A stretch of 64,000 nt of DNA, from contig OZ023275.1 in NCBI GenBank assembly GCA_964007475.1, forward strand, positions 32,905,797-32,969,796, written 5' to 3'. This document shows positions 1-13,600 of this stretch, piece by piece. The position numbers were made by a program, and so were the translations under genes. The stretch's first letter is position 1; the number at the start of each line of letters is the position of its first letter. Under the pieces are notes generated by a model, which was given only the letters and a program-made list of their open reading frames with translations, was not told the origin of the DNA and did not search any database. The stretch comes from Hybos culiciformis (taxonomy: Eukaryota > Arthropoda > Insecta > Diptera > Hybotidae).

Positions 1-696
1 ATAGAAACAAACTTGGATACAAAAAAAATGTTGCTAAGAACATTTATAAGGTTTTGAAATGTTGCATGAAAATAATATGTTTTGTTATTCATAGGAATAA
101 ACTAAAAGAGAAAAAATCAAATTAAACTTTTAATGAGTTTTATTTATTGTTTCTACTTCTGTTTTGATTAAAAAAAAATTTATTATTGATTTTTAAGTAA
201 TTTTATTATTTTGCTCATTATATTTTTGAATAAAATAGATATTTAGTTTTATTTTACTATTTTGTATGAAAATTAAATTTGCGCATGCTATTTAAAATAC
301 AGAAAAATTATACAATCTAAAATTGGAACAAATTCCTGTTTTAAAAAATTGTAAATAATATTTATTATGAATAATTTTATAGATGAATTTTGAATAAAAT
401 ATTTGAACTCAATAATTTTATTTTAAAGAAAAATATATGGATGCAGATGAACATTTCACAAATCTTACAAAATTATATTTAAAAACGTTTTTGAGATTTG
501 AAAAAATTTGAAGGTTGTTATTACACAAAAAATATTATTGTATATTACTTGTAATATTGCTTCTTAATGGCTAGATTTTACCCAAATTATTTTTTTTTAC
601 ATTTTATAGAAATTACTATCACTTTTCTTAGAATGACTGTAAATTTAAATAAAGTGATGTAATTTAAATGAATATTATGAACACGCCGTATTTAAC
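1..696. other. AT-rich DNA, no gene seen
   Basis: Low-complexity AT-rich sequence with many A and T runs. No open frame of convincing composition, no repeat with definable ends and no RNA gene is visible before the tRNA-Pro gene. Confidence 0.6.
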
Positions 697-768
697 GGCT
701 CGTTGGTCTAGCGGTATGATTCTCGCTTCGGGTGCGAGAGGTCCCGGGTTCGATTCCCGGACGAGCCC
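697..768 (+). tRNA. tRNA-Pro (anticodon CGG)
   Basis: A complete 72-nt cloverleaf. The acceptor stem GGCTCGT (697-703) pairs fully with ACGAGCC (761-767), followed by discriminator C768 and no encoded CCA, as expected for a eukaryotic nuclear tRNA. The anticodon stem CTCGC (722-726) pairs with GCGAG (734-738) around the loop TTCGGGT, giving anticodon CGG at 729-731, which reads proline codon CCG. Internal pol III promoter elements are visible: A box TGGTCTAGCGG (704-714) and B box GGTTCGATTCC (747-757). There is no intron. A T-run follows nine bases after the gene. The GC-rich gene stands out sharply from its AT-rich surroundings. I see no mispairing that would suggest a pseudogene. Confidence 0.97.
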
Positions 769-777
769 CTCCCTATG

Positions 778-786
778 TTTTTTTTT
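778..786 (+). terminator. Pol III terminator of tRNA-Pro
   Basis: A run of nine T beginning nine bases past the discriminator base. An oligo-T tract just downstream is the usual RNA polymerase III termination signal. Confidence 0.8.
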
Positions 787-2533
787 AGAGTGCTTCTTTT
801 AAAAAAACTGATTTTCAAAATGTTTTGTTTAAATAAATTTTTTTAATCATTTCCCGAAAATGAATATTTCAAAAAACAAAAATGTTCGAATAAAAGCAAA
901 TATTCAAACATATTTTTATATTCAAACTTGAATTTCAATCAAATTTGTATGAAATGCAAAGAAGAATTTATTTACTTTTTTTTAGGATGTTAAATATTCT
1001 ATGAAATCGAAAAATTATAAAAGGATGATGATTATAATTTTCCAATTTGAACTTATTATTGGTCAAGTTCAATTTTTCTATCAGATATTAGGGGCAATCA
1101 AGGGCAATAAACAACCTAATTTAATAACTATATTGCGTTGATTAAATTTCTCAAAAATATCAAATTATTTACTTAATTTACCTGCATTAAATTTAAAATA
1201 TACCTAGCTTTAAATACCTACCTCTCTATAATTTTAAATAAAATTCGTATATATGGAAAAACAATTTTTTTTACCTCATTTAATAATTTAATACCCCTAA
1301 GCTATATTCAAAAATAATTCGCGCCAAAAATAAAATAAAATCATAATTTAAATCTATATTTTCGGCTATTTATGCCTATTACGATAATAAAAATAATCTT
1401 CTATGATGATGATATTTAAAGTAAAAAAAAAAAAATTAAAATAAAATTTTCAATATTGCCTGTAACGAAGTATAAATCCTTTTTTTTTTTTACTCCAATA
1501 CCAAAAGAACGCGAAAAATGAGGTAAACTTTGGGGGGAAAAAAAATTCCCATAGCAAAAATATGACTCTTGAATATAACAATTTTAATACAAAATTTTAT
1601 GATTTAAAAGAAAAAACAAAATTTTGAGATAAATGTATAAAAACCTAAAAAACAAAAAATTAAAAACAGACAACATTTTTTGGTTTTGCTCACACATGAA
1701 TGAATTTTTATCTCAAAGTTCATTAATAAAACGATGGTTATATGCGTTTCACAAAGTAATGTGCATTATTATTATATGATTTTGTGCAGCATAATATTGA
1801 ATGCAAAAAAATGCACACATAACTTTATGATTGTTAAACATTATTATAACGGTGCATAAAGCTTATGTTTATCAAGGTTTTTTTTTTTTTTTTGGAAATT
1901 CTTCTAAAAAGAGTTCTGTTCAAAGGAAAACAACACTCCTTGTTTTAGTATTTTGAAGTTGGTTTAAATATTACCGCGAAATTTCAGATAAACTTTCATT
2001 TTACTATTTCCAGAATTTCGTTTTCTTATTTATTAATTCCATTTATTGATTAAAGAAACTAAAATCGATAGACGGAAAAATAATTTTCATATCGATTTCG
2101 AAATTTAATAATAAATATACGAATCCATATGAAAGATTTATTTCAATTATGGTTTATTTAGGAACTTTATAGATATCTAGGCAAAATAAAAATCATTGCA
2201 TTACCATTCCAACAGGAAATATTTTCATTTTAATAGGCTTGATGTGTTATGGTTATTTTGTTTTGAGGATATAAAATGCAGTTTACCAGTAGTCTTTTTT
2301 TTTTTTTTTTAATAAAGACGGTTATTTTGGTTTCTTTTTTAAGAAACAATTTATTATTGGTTTTTTTCTGGTTCCGGAAGCTTAAATGACTGTTAAAAAA
2401 TAATGTGAAAAATATATGTACATTAGCTACATTACATTGTTCAATATTGAAACTATGTAAAATAAGGCACCTAAAAAAGATTGTAAAATACAGAATAAAA
2501 TTTAAAATTAAATATGTGTAGTACATAATTTTG
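787..2533. other. AT-rich DNA, no gene seen
   Basis: No supported gene. The 133-codon frame on the minus strand (2230-2631) is dominated by F, I, K, N, L and homopolymer-encoded lysine and phenylalanine runs, and part of it overlaps the better minus-strand frame at 2534-2782. A-runs and T-runs occur near 1420, 1480, 1880 and 2300. Confidence 0.5.
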
Positions 2534-2782
2534 TTAACAATTACGTAAAATTTTAACGCCACGAAGCAACATAAAATATTGGTACTTTTTGAGTTCAATT
2601 TGTTTTTTAAACAATTCCCGAAGATCACCACTTGCAGCCAGCATCGCGAAATAATTTTTTTTTATCGAAATCGCCCAATGTTTATTTTTTACCTTAATTT
2701 TAAACACAAGTTGTGAATTTAAGTAAAACTTTTTGAAAAATGGCACTTGTCGCCTGAGAATTTTACAAGAATTATTCAACAC
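2534..2782 (-). CDS. Unidentified 82-aa open frame, possible small gene
   Basis: I do not recognise this protein. The N-terminal third (MLNNSCKILRRQVPFFKKFY...) is basic with few acids, which would fit a mitochondrial presequence. The second half (about residues 45-82) contains FAMLAASGDLRELF and a helical-looking stretch rich in L, K, E, Q and R, quite unlike the F/I/N/Y-dominated random frames elsewhere. The underlying DNA is also richer in GC and CpG than its surroundings. A GTAAAAAAT donor-like string inside the frame means it could be spliced differently. The start lies 83 bases downstream of the tRNA-Thr gene on the same strand, with a TATATAA string about 35 bases upstream. Those strings are weak evidence in AT-rich DNA. 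It could be a real small gene, an exon, or a fossil coding fragment. Confidence 0.3.
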   Translation of the reverse strand: MLNNSCKILRRQVPFFKKFYLNSQLVFKIKVKNKHWAISIKKNYFAMLAASGDLRELFKKQIELKKYQYFMLLRGVKILRNC

Positions 2783-2854
2783 GAAAATTTTAATTAAAAG
2801 CTCACATTCATTTTTTTTATATATGTATTGAAATATCTTTTAAATATTTGGTGT

Positions 2855-2861
2855 AAAAAAA
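2855..2861 (-). terminator. Pol III terminator of tRNA-Thr
   Basis: Seven A on the plus strand, which is seven T on the transcribed sense strand, lying four bases past the tRNA-Thr 3' end. This is a standard RNA polymerase III stop. Confidence 0.75.
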
Positions 2862-2865
2862 TCAG

Positions 2866-2937
2866 TGCCTCCTGTGAGGTTCGAACTCACGACCTTTGGT
2901 TTACGAGACCAATGCTCTACCACTGAGCTAAGAAGGC
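2866..2937 (-). tRNA. tRNA-Thr (anticodon CGT)
   Basis: A complete 72-nt cloverleaf on the minus strand. The acceptor stem GCCTTCT pairs with AGGAGGC (six Watson-Crick pairs and one T-G wobble), followed by discriminator A with no encoded CCA. The anticodon stem TTGGT/ACCAA encloses CTCGTAA, giving anticodon CGT (plus-strand 2903-2905), which reads threonine codon ACG. The A box TAGCTCAGTGG and the B box GGTTCGAAC-type T arm are intact, and there is no intron. Apart from the wobble pair and the T-loop, the sequence is what I recall for the Drosophila tRNA-Thr(CGT), which supports an insect source. It lies on the strand opposite to the tRNA-Pro gene, about 2.1 kb away. Confidence 0.97.
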
Positions 2938-4082
2938 GATGATTAAACGTGTGCCAAATATAACATTTCATATCAAGCAAAAATTGTATGATAAAAAACC
3001 CTATAATACTTGTTGTTTGATAATGTGGTGAAAATTAACCTTCAAACATGTGGATAGCAAAATTGTAATTGAGGAAAAAAAAAGAAAACAAAATGTTCTA
3101 TTTGAAAACTTTTATGCGCAACAAAAATGACGTCATATATGAAATTGTTGTGTGGTTATAAAAAAAAAAATATATGTATGTACATCGTCATTGCTTTAAT
3201 CAATTGAAATGAAATTGTGAGAAAAAAAAATTCGAATATAATATATTCTAGATACAATGTATAGCTAAATATTTTCAATATAATGAAATTAAACAAAACA
3301 ATGTGACTTGTATTTTTATAAATATATGAAAAATTCTTAATTTGATTGACTTGATAAATTTTTCAATTCAAAATAAAAAATACAAAAATTTATTAACGAG
3401 TAATTACAATTTTGAACTAATTTAAATAATAATTTATTTATAGTTAGGTATTTTCCTACATAAATATTGTTATACGAATATAATTGATTTAGAGAGAAAT
3501 ATTTTTCCAAATTTACATTTTTCTCAAAATTGTAAAAAAAATAATAAAAATTCAACCAATTTTCCGTATGTACTGATACATATTACTATGGAACAAACAA
3601 TGTACAGGAAAGTCAATAAAATAGAAAATTAAGCTATACATGCAATGAATAAGAGGAAATTCATACAAAAGATTTATATAGCAATAAATGTTTGTAGTTT
3701 CGATTACTTTATTTTATTTTTTATTTTTTTTTCTAATTTAGATTTTTATACCACAAAAATGATATTCAAAATTTTTTGACAGATTTAGATTGACGTCCTA
3801 TGAATTAATATTTCAATAAAATTATTGTAATAATTCTAAAAATTTAATTAGTTGTCCAGATTTAAAATAAATTTGCATTAAATGAAATGCCTGCAGAATT
3901 TGAATATTTACATATTTAAAATTTTTATTACAAAATACAGCAAAAAATCTATAAGTTAGGCCATAATGAAAAGATACAGATGTGAATCATTTTGGAAGTT
4001 TTATTTTTTTTGACATATATTCTTGTATTTCAAAATTTTATCTCTACATATATAATAATTTTTGATATTCCATTCACATTGC
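2938..4082. other. AT-rich DNA, no gene seen
   Basis: No supported gene. The minus-strand 72-codon frame at 3337-3555 has random AT-type composition. A TATGTATGTACAT string, common in fly intergenic DNA, occurs near 3171-3185. Confidence 0.5.
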
Positions 4083-4086
4083 TTAA

Positions 4087-4103
4087 GAGCCCTCAATGTG
4101 AAA
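4087..4103 (+). repeat. Left terminal inverted repeat of the TTAA element
   Basis: Seventeen bases matching the right end in inverted orientation with one mismatch. Preceded directly by TTAA. Confidence 0.7.
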
Positions 4104-4599
4104 AATTGCAAAAAATTGGTCTTAGTTTGGCTTTGATTGTAGGGTTACTACAATCTAGACTGAAGTAATTTTTTGATATGTTAGAGAGTATATAACTGGC
4201 TCCAGGGTAGGTGAGGCGGATTTTTTATATTTTGAGTTTTTTGGCCGAAATGAGCCTTTAAAAAACTTGAACATATTTGCTTGGATTCTGAAGTAAATGA
4301 AAAAGATAATAAAAAATCTCAAACGCGGAAATACCACCCTCCAGGGCTGGTGACGTGAAATTTTAAATTTCTTTAATTTCCTAATTAATTTTATTAATTA
4401 ATTTTATTTATTTCTAAGAATTTTTTTATTTTTTGATAAATTACAGTTTCTGCACAGAATTAAATTCAAATATAGTTTTGTGATTTTCTGGTAGAGGTGT
4501 TTTTCGTACAATTTTTGTCGCATTTTTCACGGCCGTTTATTTTCTGTAAAATAAAACAAAAAAAACTGCAAAAATAGAAAACAGAAATAGCAAACAGAA

Positions 4600-4616
4600 T
4601 TTCACATGGAGGGCTC
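4600..4616 (-). repeat. Right terminal inverted repeat of the TTAA element
   Basis: Inverted partner of the left end, followed directly by TTAA at 4617-4620. Confidence 0.7.
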
Positions 4617-4620
4617 TTAA

Positions 4621-7600
4621 GGTCTCGGTGTGAAGATAAAGATTTTTAAAGCATTCAAATTAATACATGCTAAACTATCATTAACGACATGAACTTCTCA
4701 AACAAATGAAACTGTAACTATATGACTTTTAATTAATAATGTAACAAGTTGTAAAAAAAACACAAACAAATTAGTTAAAAATAAAGTTTTTGATAAAAGA
4801 TAACAGCATATGGCTGGCGGCTCTTGAAAATCTTTGGTCATCTCTAAAACAATAAAATTAATAAAATATTTATGATTATGTAATAAAATTTCAATTATAA
4901 ATTTTGATTTCTATTGATTTAATAAATTCACTTATTTTTTGTTTTATTTTTTTATTTTGTTTTTTTCTGCATTTTTGAAATTTCAACACATTTCATTCTC
5001 CATTCAAAAATTATTATTTTTTTTTTATTTTATTTTGGAAACCCAAATAAAATAATAAAATAATAATATTGTTTGCAAATAATGATTTATGGCGGGACTT
5101 ATTTGAATTTCCATAAATTTTGAAAGAGTTTTTATTATAATATATGTATAGGTAGGTATATAATATAATATAATATATGAAATATGAATATGTGTGCTGC
5201 TGTGTGTGCATTGAAAAAATATAGAGCTTGCAAATAGAATTTCTTTTTATTATTATTTAAATTATTAAATATTATTAAAATGACTTTTTGGATTTAATAT
5301 ATTTCATATATAAAAATATTATTGAAAGTTCATTGATAAATGACCGTTATAATAGCATCGAATAATAAAAAAAAACAACGACATCTCAATAATAAGTTAA
5401 GAATGTGATATTTATGATTATAACGAATTTATGAATGAATTTAGAGATAAACAGACATAAATTCTCATATTGTCGTCAGAAAAATATTCTGTTACGCAAA
5501 AATCGTTAAGTGTAAATTGATGCTAAAGTTTGGAGCTTTATGAAAAAAAAGGCCGAAATGTGATTCAAAAACGGTATCAAACTGTTTAGGTCACGGTTTC
5601 AAAAATTCTTCAAATTCAAATAGTTCAACATTATAATATTCTGTACAGAAGTATTTATTTGACTAAATTCTATATGAAGTTACTAATAGCTCGAAAGTCG
5701 AGATTATTTTCAAAATTAAGTATTTACCTTCTAAGCCCATTAAGCGCTTATCCTAAATTTGTGATATGTTGCTCGTGGAAACAAAAATTTATTTATAATT
5801 ATTTTTTCTTCCAGGAGATACTTCGCAAATTACATTTCTAGTTTTTTTTAAAATTATTCTAAAAAGATAAAAATTTCTAATTTTTCCGAGTCAAACTATA
5901 TAGTTATCCGAACAAAAAAAATCGCTAAAAAATTTCAATTTGATTTTGTCTTCTATTTTAACCAAAAAAAGTTGTTCATATTAATATTGTCAGTTTAAAA
6001 TTTTTGGCCTTTCAATGAATAACAATGTTTGATTTCAATTTAGAATAAATTTTTCAATTTATTAAATCAAAAATATGTATTTAAATTTAATTTTATTGAA
6101 TCGACATTCAATTGTTTAATTGTGCAAAATTTTATTGAAAGAACAAAAACAGAGGAGAATTATTATTTATCGATGGATGTAAATATGAGCTCAGAATTGT
6201 ATTATTCCATGTCAATAGAGAAAATGTTGCAATCGTCGACAAATTTAATTCAACAGAAAACGACACTTAAATTATTTAGTTAATTTCAAGAAATTTATTC
6301 ATTTTAAAGTTAGTTAGTTCACAAACCTATGTAATCTCTGTTCTTTGGTCTGAAAAACTCAACAGCTATCCACTGAAAAATAAAATTTTTAAAATGAAAT
6401 TTTCATTTGAAAATTTAATTGGTGAAAAAAGCAACGCTGAAGTATCACGTTTAAATTGTAAACAAAAAATAATAATGTCTTATGGTTTACCATACATGAA
6501 ATTCATGCAACAAAAACAACTAATGTAAAAATACTTTTTTAGGTTTTTTATTTTTATTATTTTTTTTATTTTGAGCTAATTAGCACCACTTGACAAATGC
6601 TTTTTTAAGTTGACCTCAAATTTAATCTATCCTCTTTGGTATTATTTTTAAATTGAAATGGGATATTTTTCATATTAAGTCATGGAAAGTATTAGATACA
6701 TTATAAGGTTACAAAAAAATTATGCTGATGCTTTAATATGTATTGTATATCAATGGATACTATTCATTTATTACAAAAGTTAATATGTTGTTGGATATAA
6801 TTAGTAAAATTATGCAAATCTTCTCAAATATTTCAAAATTTTCATAAAATTAATTTATTTAGTTAGATTTTTATATCATAAAGTCGTTGTACTATTGTTA
6901 TTTGTTACTTTAATATCCAACTCTTGTTTAATCATTTTATTTCATTTTAATCTTCCAGCCTCTAGCGAAATATAACCTGTAAAATGATCTAACACTACTA
7001 GATACTATGCAGAAGCAAAAATTATGAAATTAGCTTAAATATCAAAATTTAAAAATATTTTTATTTTATAGTAGGTTTATAATGTAAAAATGTTTAATAT
7101 ATGGAAAAAAAATTAGCTTTATTTTACTATATATGAAAACAATTTACGTATATGTAAATCTTTTTATAAAATACAAAATTAAGGTTTAAAATGTGAAAAT
7201 GTAATCAAATTAAAGTGCATATGGCATGGTTTTCAAGTGTCGTAATTATAATTAAATGAATTAAATATTAGAACAACAAAATCAAGTATATAGGGAAAAT
7301 ATACTAAAAGTATTCAAATAACACAATTTTTGAAAAATAAAAATTGAACTGTAGAATTTAGAATCGAAACAAAAACAAAACAAATTTTGCATCGAGATAA
7401 ATTTTTTCTACATAATTTTCATCTTAAATACTGAGTAGACAAACAAAAAATTTTTCAAATATAAAACGCTCTTTAGGGCAAATAATAGGCTTTGGCGGAA
7501 CTTCAATCTTATAAATAATCAATCAATTAAGAAGAATTAGATAAAACTATCTCCATTTTATGATCCAATGCTTACTTTTACATTCTTCGCATTTAAAAGT

Positions 7601-10600
7601 TAGATTCAACTCTCATGACAATATAAGTTATCTGAATCCTAAATAGTTGAGATAAATCAAAAAATTTTATTGTGGAAGCACCTTATTTTTCTTTCGTTTT
7701 ATTTATTTTTTTTTGTATTTTGATCTAATAGACCTTTCTACACCTTCTGCTTACATAATTGAAAATCACTGCTGCTCAGTGTTTTATTGTAAATAATGTT
7801 TGATCTTAAAAATAAGTCTCTATGTTAAAATAATAAACATTTTTTTTTTACATATAGGAATAATTTAAGAAAAATGTTTTTAAATTGTAACATGTTAGGG
7901 TTACAGCTTATGTTAATTTGAGGTCTTAATGAGCTAATTAAAAATTGTTAAATTTAATTAGTTTTGTTAGTTAATGGCTTACCTACTTACATAAAACATT
8001 TTTGGAAAAATGGAATAATGTTTATACTTAAAAAACTAGATTTCTTATCTGTTATTGAAAATGAAGTTAAATGTGCATTTAAGGTATATAATAATTTTTA
8101 TCTTTTTCTCGGGCACGAAAGTTGTCATAGTTATTATATCCGTAAGTATATTTAATAAAACTGCCGATATCACATTCTTACCAAAAATAATGTAGAATTA
8201 TTATTCTATTAATTTTTTTTCAAATTTTAGGTGTTCCCATGTTAGAAACGAATAGGTTCTCCTACAATGAAAAGACACACTGACTGAAAAATTTAAATGA
8301 CCCTATAAAAATATACTTGATATATGGCTGGGAAACAGCGTGCAACTTAAATGTTCTTCTTATATAAGTATAGACAAATTACAAGAATTTTTCATAATTT
8401 TAGCTTACCGTCATGTATAATTGAAAATTGAATAAAGTATTGAGAAATTGAGTCATGATAATTAAAAAAATAAACATAATTTTATATGTACAAATTATAT
8501 TATAGTTATATACAGTATGTATAAAATTTCAGAAAAAGGCAACAACATAAAAACATTAATTTCACATGTGTTTCTGATGTTAGACTGATTTAAAACATTT
8601 TAATTTTATTTATTATGTTCTCCTCTTTATTCCTTTTCATTCACATACCGTGTAGTGCTAATAATAATATTATTATTATTGTTTTTTTTTGTTTTTAGAA
8701 ACTAAAAATAATAAAAAAAAAAATTCATTAAAAATTAAAATCGCGAATGACTGTCGCAAATCATGATCTTTGTATTAAATGCAAAAAACATGAAAAAAAT
8801 ATACATATATAAAAATAAAATAAGCAATAATTAAAAACCTACTTGTCAGTCAAAAAAAACATTCCCCCATTCCATTCTTTCTAAAAACCATTGTATACAC
8901 AATATCACGGATAGCTCGGAATGATGAAGGAATGTTGTTTACATGTAAAAAATTTAAAATAAATAATATTTTTAGGCTTTTACGATCTCAGTCTAATCCT
9001 CATCAATTTTTGTACCTTCAGTTCAAGGAAGTTCAGGCAGTTTCACTAAACCATTCTGATGAATGTTTATCAGGCTGTTCAAGAAGTTGAAATTACAGGA
9101 TAGTTAAATTTGAATATAAGACATCATTGAAATCACAAAAGTAAGATAAAAATTTTATAAAAACCGTCTTTAGTTTTGTTAACTTATCAACTCCTCATTT
9201 GAAATTAGACTCTCATAGCCAAGTGCCTTCGTTATACATGAGCTGTTATAAGAGAGCTGTTAAAGAAAATCCGAATTAGTTTAACCCTATATTTTGATTA
9301 AAAAAGTATCAACTTTTTTGTCTGAAAATATTTTGCATGTTTTTTTTTGTAGCGGGTGAAATATTTATTTCTCGTTATTTTTTTTTTAAATGTCTTTTTC
9401 TTAATTGCTTAATTAATTTTTAATTGTTTGTTTGTCCCACACATACGTTTATGTTTCCATAAAAAAATATTATTTTTGAAATCATGAAGACATTTTTTTT
9501 TCCTTCAATTTATTCTATTTAGCAATTTTTTTTTCAATATTCTAAAATGTTTGTTAACTTTTGAGTCGATGTACATAAACTAGTTCGTAGAAGAAAAACT
9601 ATAGTGTTGTAACCATGTTAAGAGAAATATAATTTGTATGACGTGAAATATGGAAAGTTTAATATTTTTTTATGTAACAATAAGGGAAAGAATAACAATT
9701 GACCACAAGATGTAGAAATATACATTTTAGCCAATATTATAAAATCTAAACCTTGAACATGGATAAAACTTAAATACAAAAAATTTAAAACATTAAAAAA
9801 AAATGCCAAAAAAAATAATAATTGTAAGTTCTAAAGCATAATATAATGATTACCATTAGAGCTATCTGAAGGATTTTAATTTTCATTCTGTGATTTTTTT
9901 ATGCTTCTGATTCTTTTAGAAGCTAAATTAAAAGACATAAAATGTTCATAAATTTTATGCGACACTCATTTCGGTCATAAATTGATTCAGTCACAAGTAA
10001 AAAATAGATGATCTGATGAGAATAGTATATTTTCGTATATATTTTGTAATTTTGTAATGAAATTTATCTTTAATATTTTAAACTTTTTTTTTTAACAAAA
10101 ACACAACAGTTCAAATATGAACTCTGTAATATTCATCTAAGCTGTTAATTAATTTTATGAAACTTAAACAGCACTATTTATTGAGTCGTAAAACTTTTAA
10201 AATCTGGTTCAAAAAAAAATCTAATACAGCAATAATTAAATTCGAATGCAAGGAAAACTAAAAAAAGTTTTTATGTGGATTTATTATAAATACATCTAAA
10301 AAAAATTAATGAAAATTAAAAGAAAACAAAAAAACGTAAGTACCTATAATGTACTTCTTTATTATGTTTATTTGTTTCGATTTTATTTATATAAATGAAT
10401 TTTGATTTTATCTCTGTGATGATGCCTGCTCAAGTTATGAATTTGTATAATAAAATAATATTTTAGGCATAGAATTTTATTTTTTTCGATTATTGGCATG
10501 AATAAATGCAGTTTACCTAATTATTAATATAGATAAAATTAAAAAAAACTAATAATTTTATATTTTCAAATATTTTTCGAATATTGTGTCCCTTTATGGT

Positions 10601-13600
10601 ACATAAATAGTTTTGGAAATAAAACACACATTTTCAATAAAGACTTCTGTTCATAATCTTAGAACTAAATTTTATATGAATATGAAATAGGGAAAAAGCT
10701 TGCAGCTGGATGGAAAAAAAAAGCAAATAAAATTCGTGCTTAATAGAAATTTACACAAAATTTTCAATTCATGTCCACTTTATCCCAATTACAAGTAAAA
10801 TATTTATCTTTTTTTTTTTTTTTTTTTCATTTAATTACATTTTGAATATTTTATGCGATAAATAAAAATTTAAAATTTTTTTTCATTAAATCACGATTCA
10901 TTTTCGATTCATTAATTTGTTATCTTTATGTACCATCAATATGTATAAACCAAAAAAAAAAAAAAAAAAAGTTAAAAATAAAAAGCCAATTGAAGAAAAA
11001 TATAAAATCGAGATACCACAAAAATAGTTAAATGCAATTTTCACATAAATAAAATATAGAATATTTTTTGTGCAAAAAAAATAAATGAAACCATTAGGTT
11101 TAGAAGAAATCAAGTGTTTTTCATTCATATTTTTGGTATACTGTATATATTTTGAATTTAATACTACGGAAAATGCAGAGTGGATAAATATTCAAACTGA
11201 TTGGAGGGGTATTCCTGTTGAATTGGAAACAATCACTGCTTGAAGATCTCATTTATTTTGATTTAAATATCTCACCATATTTTTCTTGTCTAGAATTTAA
11301 ATTTATTTGAAATACTTTGATATAACTTGAATTTCAGAATATCAAATATTCAGTCAATATCAGCATAGAAATTTGGATGATAATGATTTCCAAGAATTAA
11401 GTAGGTATAGGAAAAATTTAATTTTTCAAATTCCAAACATCAGTTCTTTTACTTTCTGGTGATGTTGGGATTAAAAGTACACATTTAACTAAACACAATT
11501 TATGTGTAGTATATGTATTTAATAATAATGTAAATAAATAACAGTTTATGGTTTAAATTTATAGCACCCTAATGAAAGGAAAAATAAACAATCTATTGGC
11601 GCGTAATTTTAATTTTTAGAAAATAAACCAAAAGGTGTTTTTTTTATATTTATTTTAAAAAAAAAGATATTTTTTTACTTCCTTGCACACCCAAAAAACA
11701 TTAAGCGTGCAAAAGAATCAGAAATCTATATGATGTTTAAATTTAGCTTTAAATGACTGCATACCGGATATGTTTTTGCCTTTTATATTTGAAAAAGTTT
11801 GAAAAAAAAAATATGAACTTTAGGAGAATTATTATATTAATTAATTCCACACAGGAATCTTATTCCGAAAACTTATATAAATTCGTACAAGCCATAAATA
11901 TACCTAATACTAAACGATTCTTAATTTAATTCATGTGTTAAGAATTTTCTGAAATTTTTAAATTGAACAAAGCTATCAAATTATAAGATTAATATTTTAC
12001 AATCAGCGAATTTTATTTTTATTAATATTTCCTATAATCGAAATTATAAGGTCTAGACAAATTTTTTTCTTAAATAAATTAATTAATCATTATTTCTATA
12101 TGTTTAGTTTATTATGTGTCTTTTTTAAGTGCATTCTATTCACGTGTGAAAATTTAAAAGTAACAATCGTCCAACCGTTATCTCTCTATGCATAAACGCA
12201 TTTTATAGAAATTATTTACATATAAAATATAAAAACGATTTTTAACACATAAAACGAAATTAATTACCAATTATCGCCCCGTCATTAAATGGCATACGTA
12301 ATTAAATGAATTAAATACCTACAATAAAAAAAAAAATTAAGTAAATCTATTTAAATGTTCGATGGAGTAGTTTTAAAAAAAAAGTTAACTGAAAATAAAT
12401 AGTTATGTTGATCTATAAAAATAGAAAATTCAATTTTTACTTCCTATGTAATAAAAACATGATATAAATCTAATTCAAGCTAATAGGTTTGTTTAGAAAA
12501 TTTGAAAAAATTTCAAAATGTCAATTTAGTCTTTAAATATAATCCAAAGTGTAAAATATAGTTCTAAGATTTTTTATTATCTTCATTTCCCATGCCCTTC
12601 TAGGCCTACACATGAGCCTGTAAGCCCGTTTTCATTAAATATCCCCCCCCCCCCCCAACTAAAATGTTTTTAACTAATGAACTGTGACGAAAGTTTCTTA
12701 AAGAAAATGATGAAAACAGACCCAATTTTTATTATTTATGAAATATTGTTCTATAATTTTTAATGACATTATCAAAATCTAAGAAAATATATGTGAAAAC
12801 AGAAATTGTTCACAGACAACTTAAATTTATCAAATAATTGAGCTAAGATCTTTAAAAATAAATTATTATAAATTCCTATAACTTTAACAAAAACGAAGCC
12901 AGCGTCATGCTAAGTTTATGCAGTATATGTATACTTCTTTCAATGACTTTCTTCTTTTATTGAATGTGATTATTAAAACCTATAAAGTGTATTTTTTTAT
13001 GTATATTATAAAACCAATCTTTATAAACTTTATGTAAATGTTTTTTATAAATAAATATAAGATTTTATAAATCTAAGTCAAAATTAATTAAAATTTCATG
13101 AACCACCTTGATTTTATGCAATATATTATGAAATAAAATTATATAGGACTTAGTGCCAAAAAATAAGGTTTAATATGCATGCAATTCCCAACATTGAAAT
13201 ATTTTCAGAATAAATTTAATGCTAAATGAATCAAACCATATTATACACACATTGATTATATATGTATATAAATATGGGATTGGATTTTGGAATACACTTT
13301 ACGTATATTAGGTATAAATATTTTTGGAATGGAGAGATACGAAATTTAATAAAAATGCAATTCAAATCAATGCAGATTACATTTCAGATAAAATATTTTG
13401 CAAATTAGCATCACAAAAATTCTTAACAATAAACGCCATTATGGAAAATTTGAGCTTTAATAAGAGCTCTTCTTATTTTCAAATAATTAAGTTAGTGATT
13501 TCAAGAAAAGTATACTTAATTATTTATTAGAAGAAACTCCCGGAGAATTAAGGCTTGCTATCTTTTTATAATTTATTTATCAAATAAAATGTTTTTCTAT

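Larger units (their letters stand above)
4087..4616. mobile_element. Non-autonomous TTAA-bounded inverted-repeat element (piggyBac-type MITE candidate)
   Basis: The two ends are inverted copies of one another. The left end reads GAGCCCTCAATGTGAAA (4087-4103), and the right end, read on the minus strand, is GAGCCCTCCATGTGAAA (4600-4616), one mismatch in 17. Each end abuts TTAA (4083-4086 and 4617-4620), the target site duplicated by piggyBac-type transposases. The 530-bp interior has no transposase; the minus-strand 60-codon frame at 4155-4337 looks like nothing known. It contains an inner hairpin (GATTGTAG/CTACAATC near 4134-4154) and two CCAGGG-containing GC-richer patches (near 4201 and 4342). 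It would need a transposase supplied from elsewhere. TTAA could instead be part of the inverted repeat rather than a duplication, so the superfamily is less certain than the element itself. Confidence 0.7.

Noticed and set aside
2230..2631. Minus-strand 133-codon frame
   Set aside because: Composition is almost entirely F, I, K, N, L and Y with lysine and phenylalanine homopolymers from A/T runs, and it overlaps the better frame at 2534-2782.
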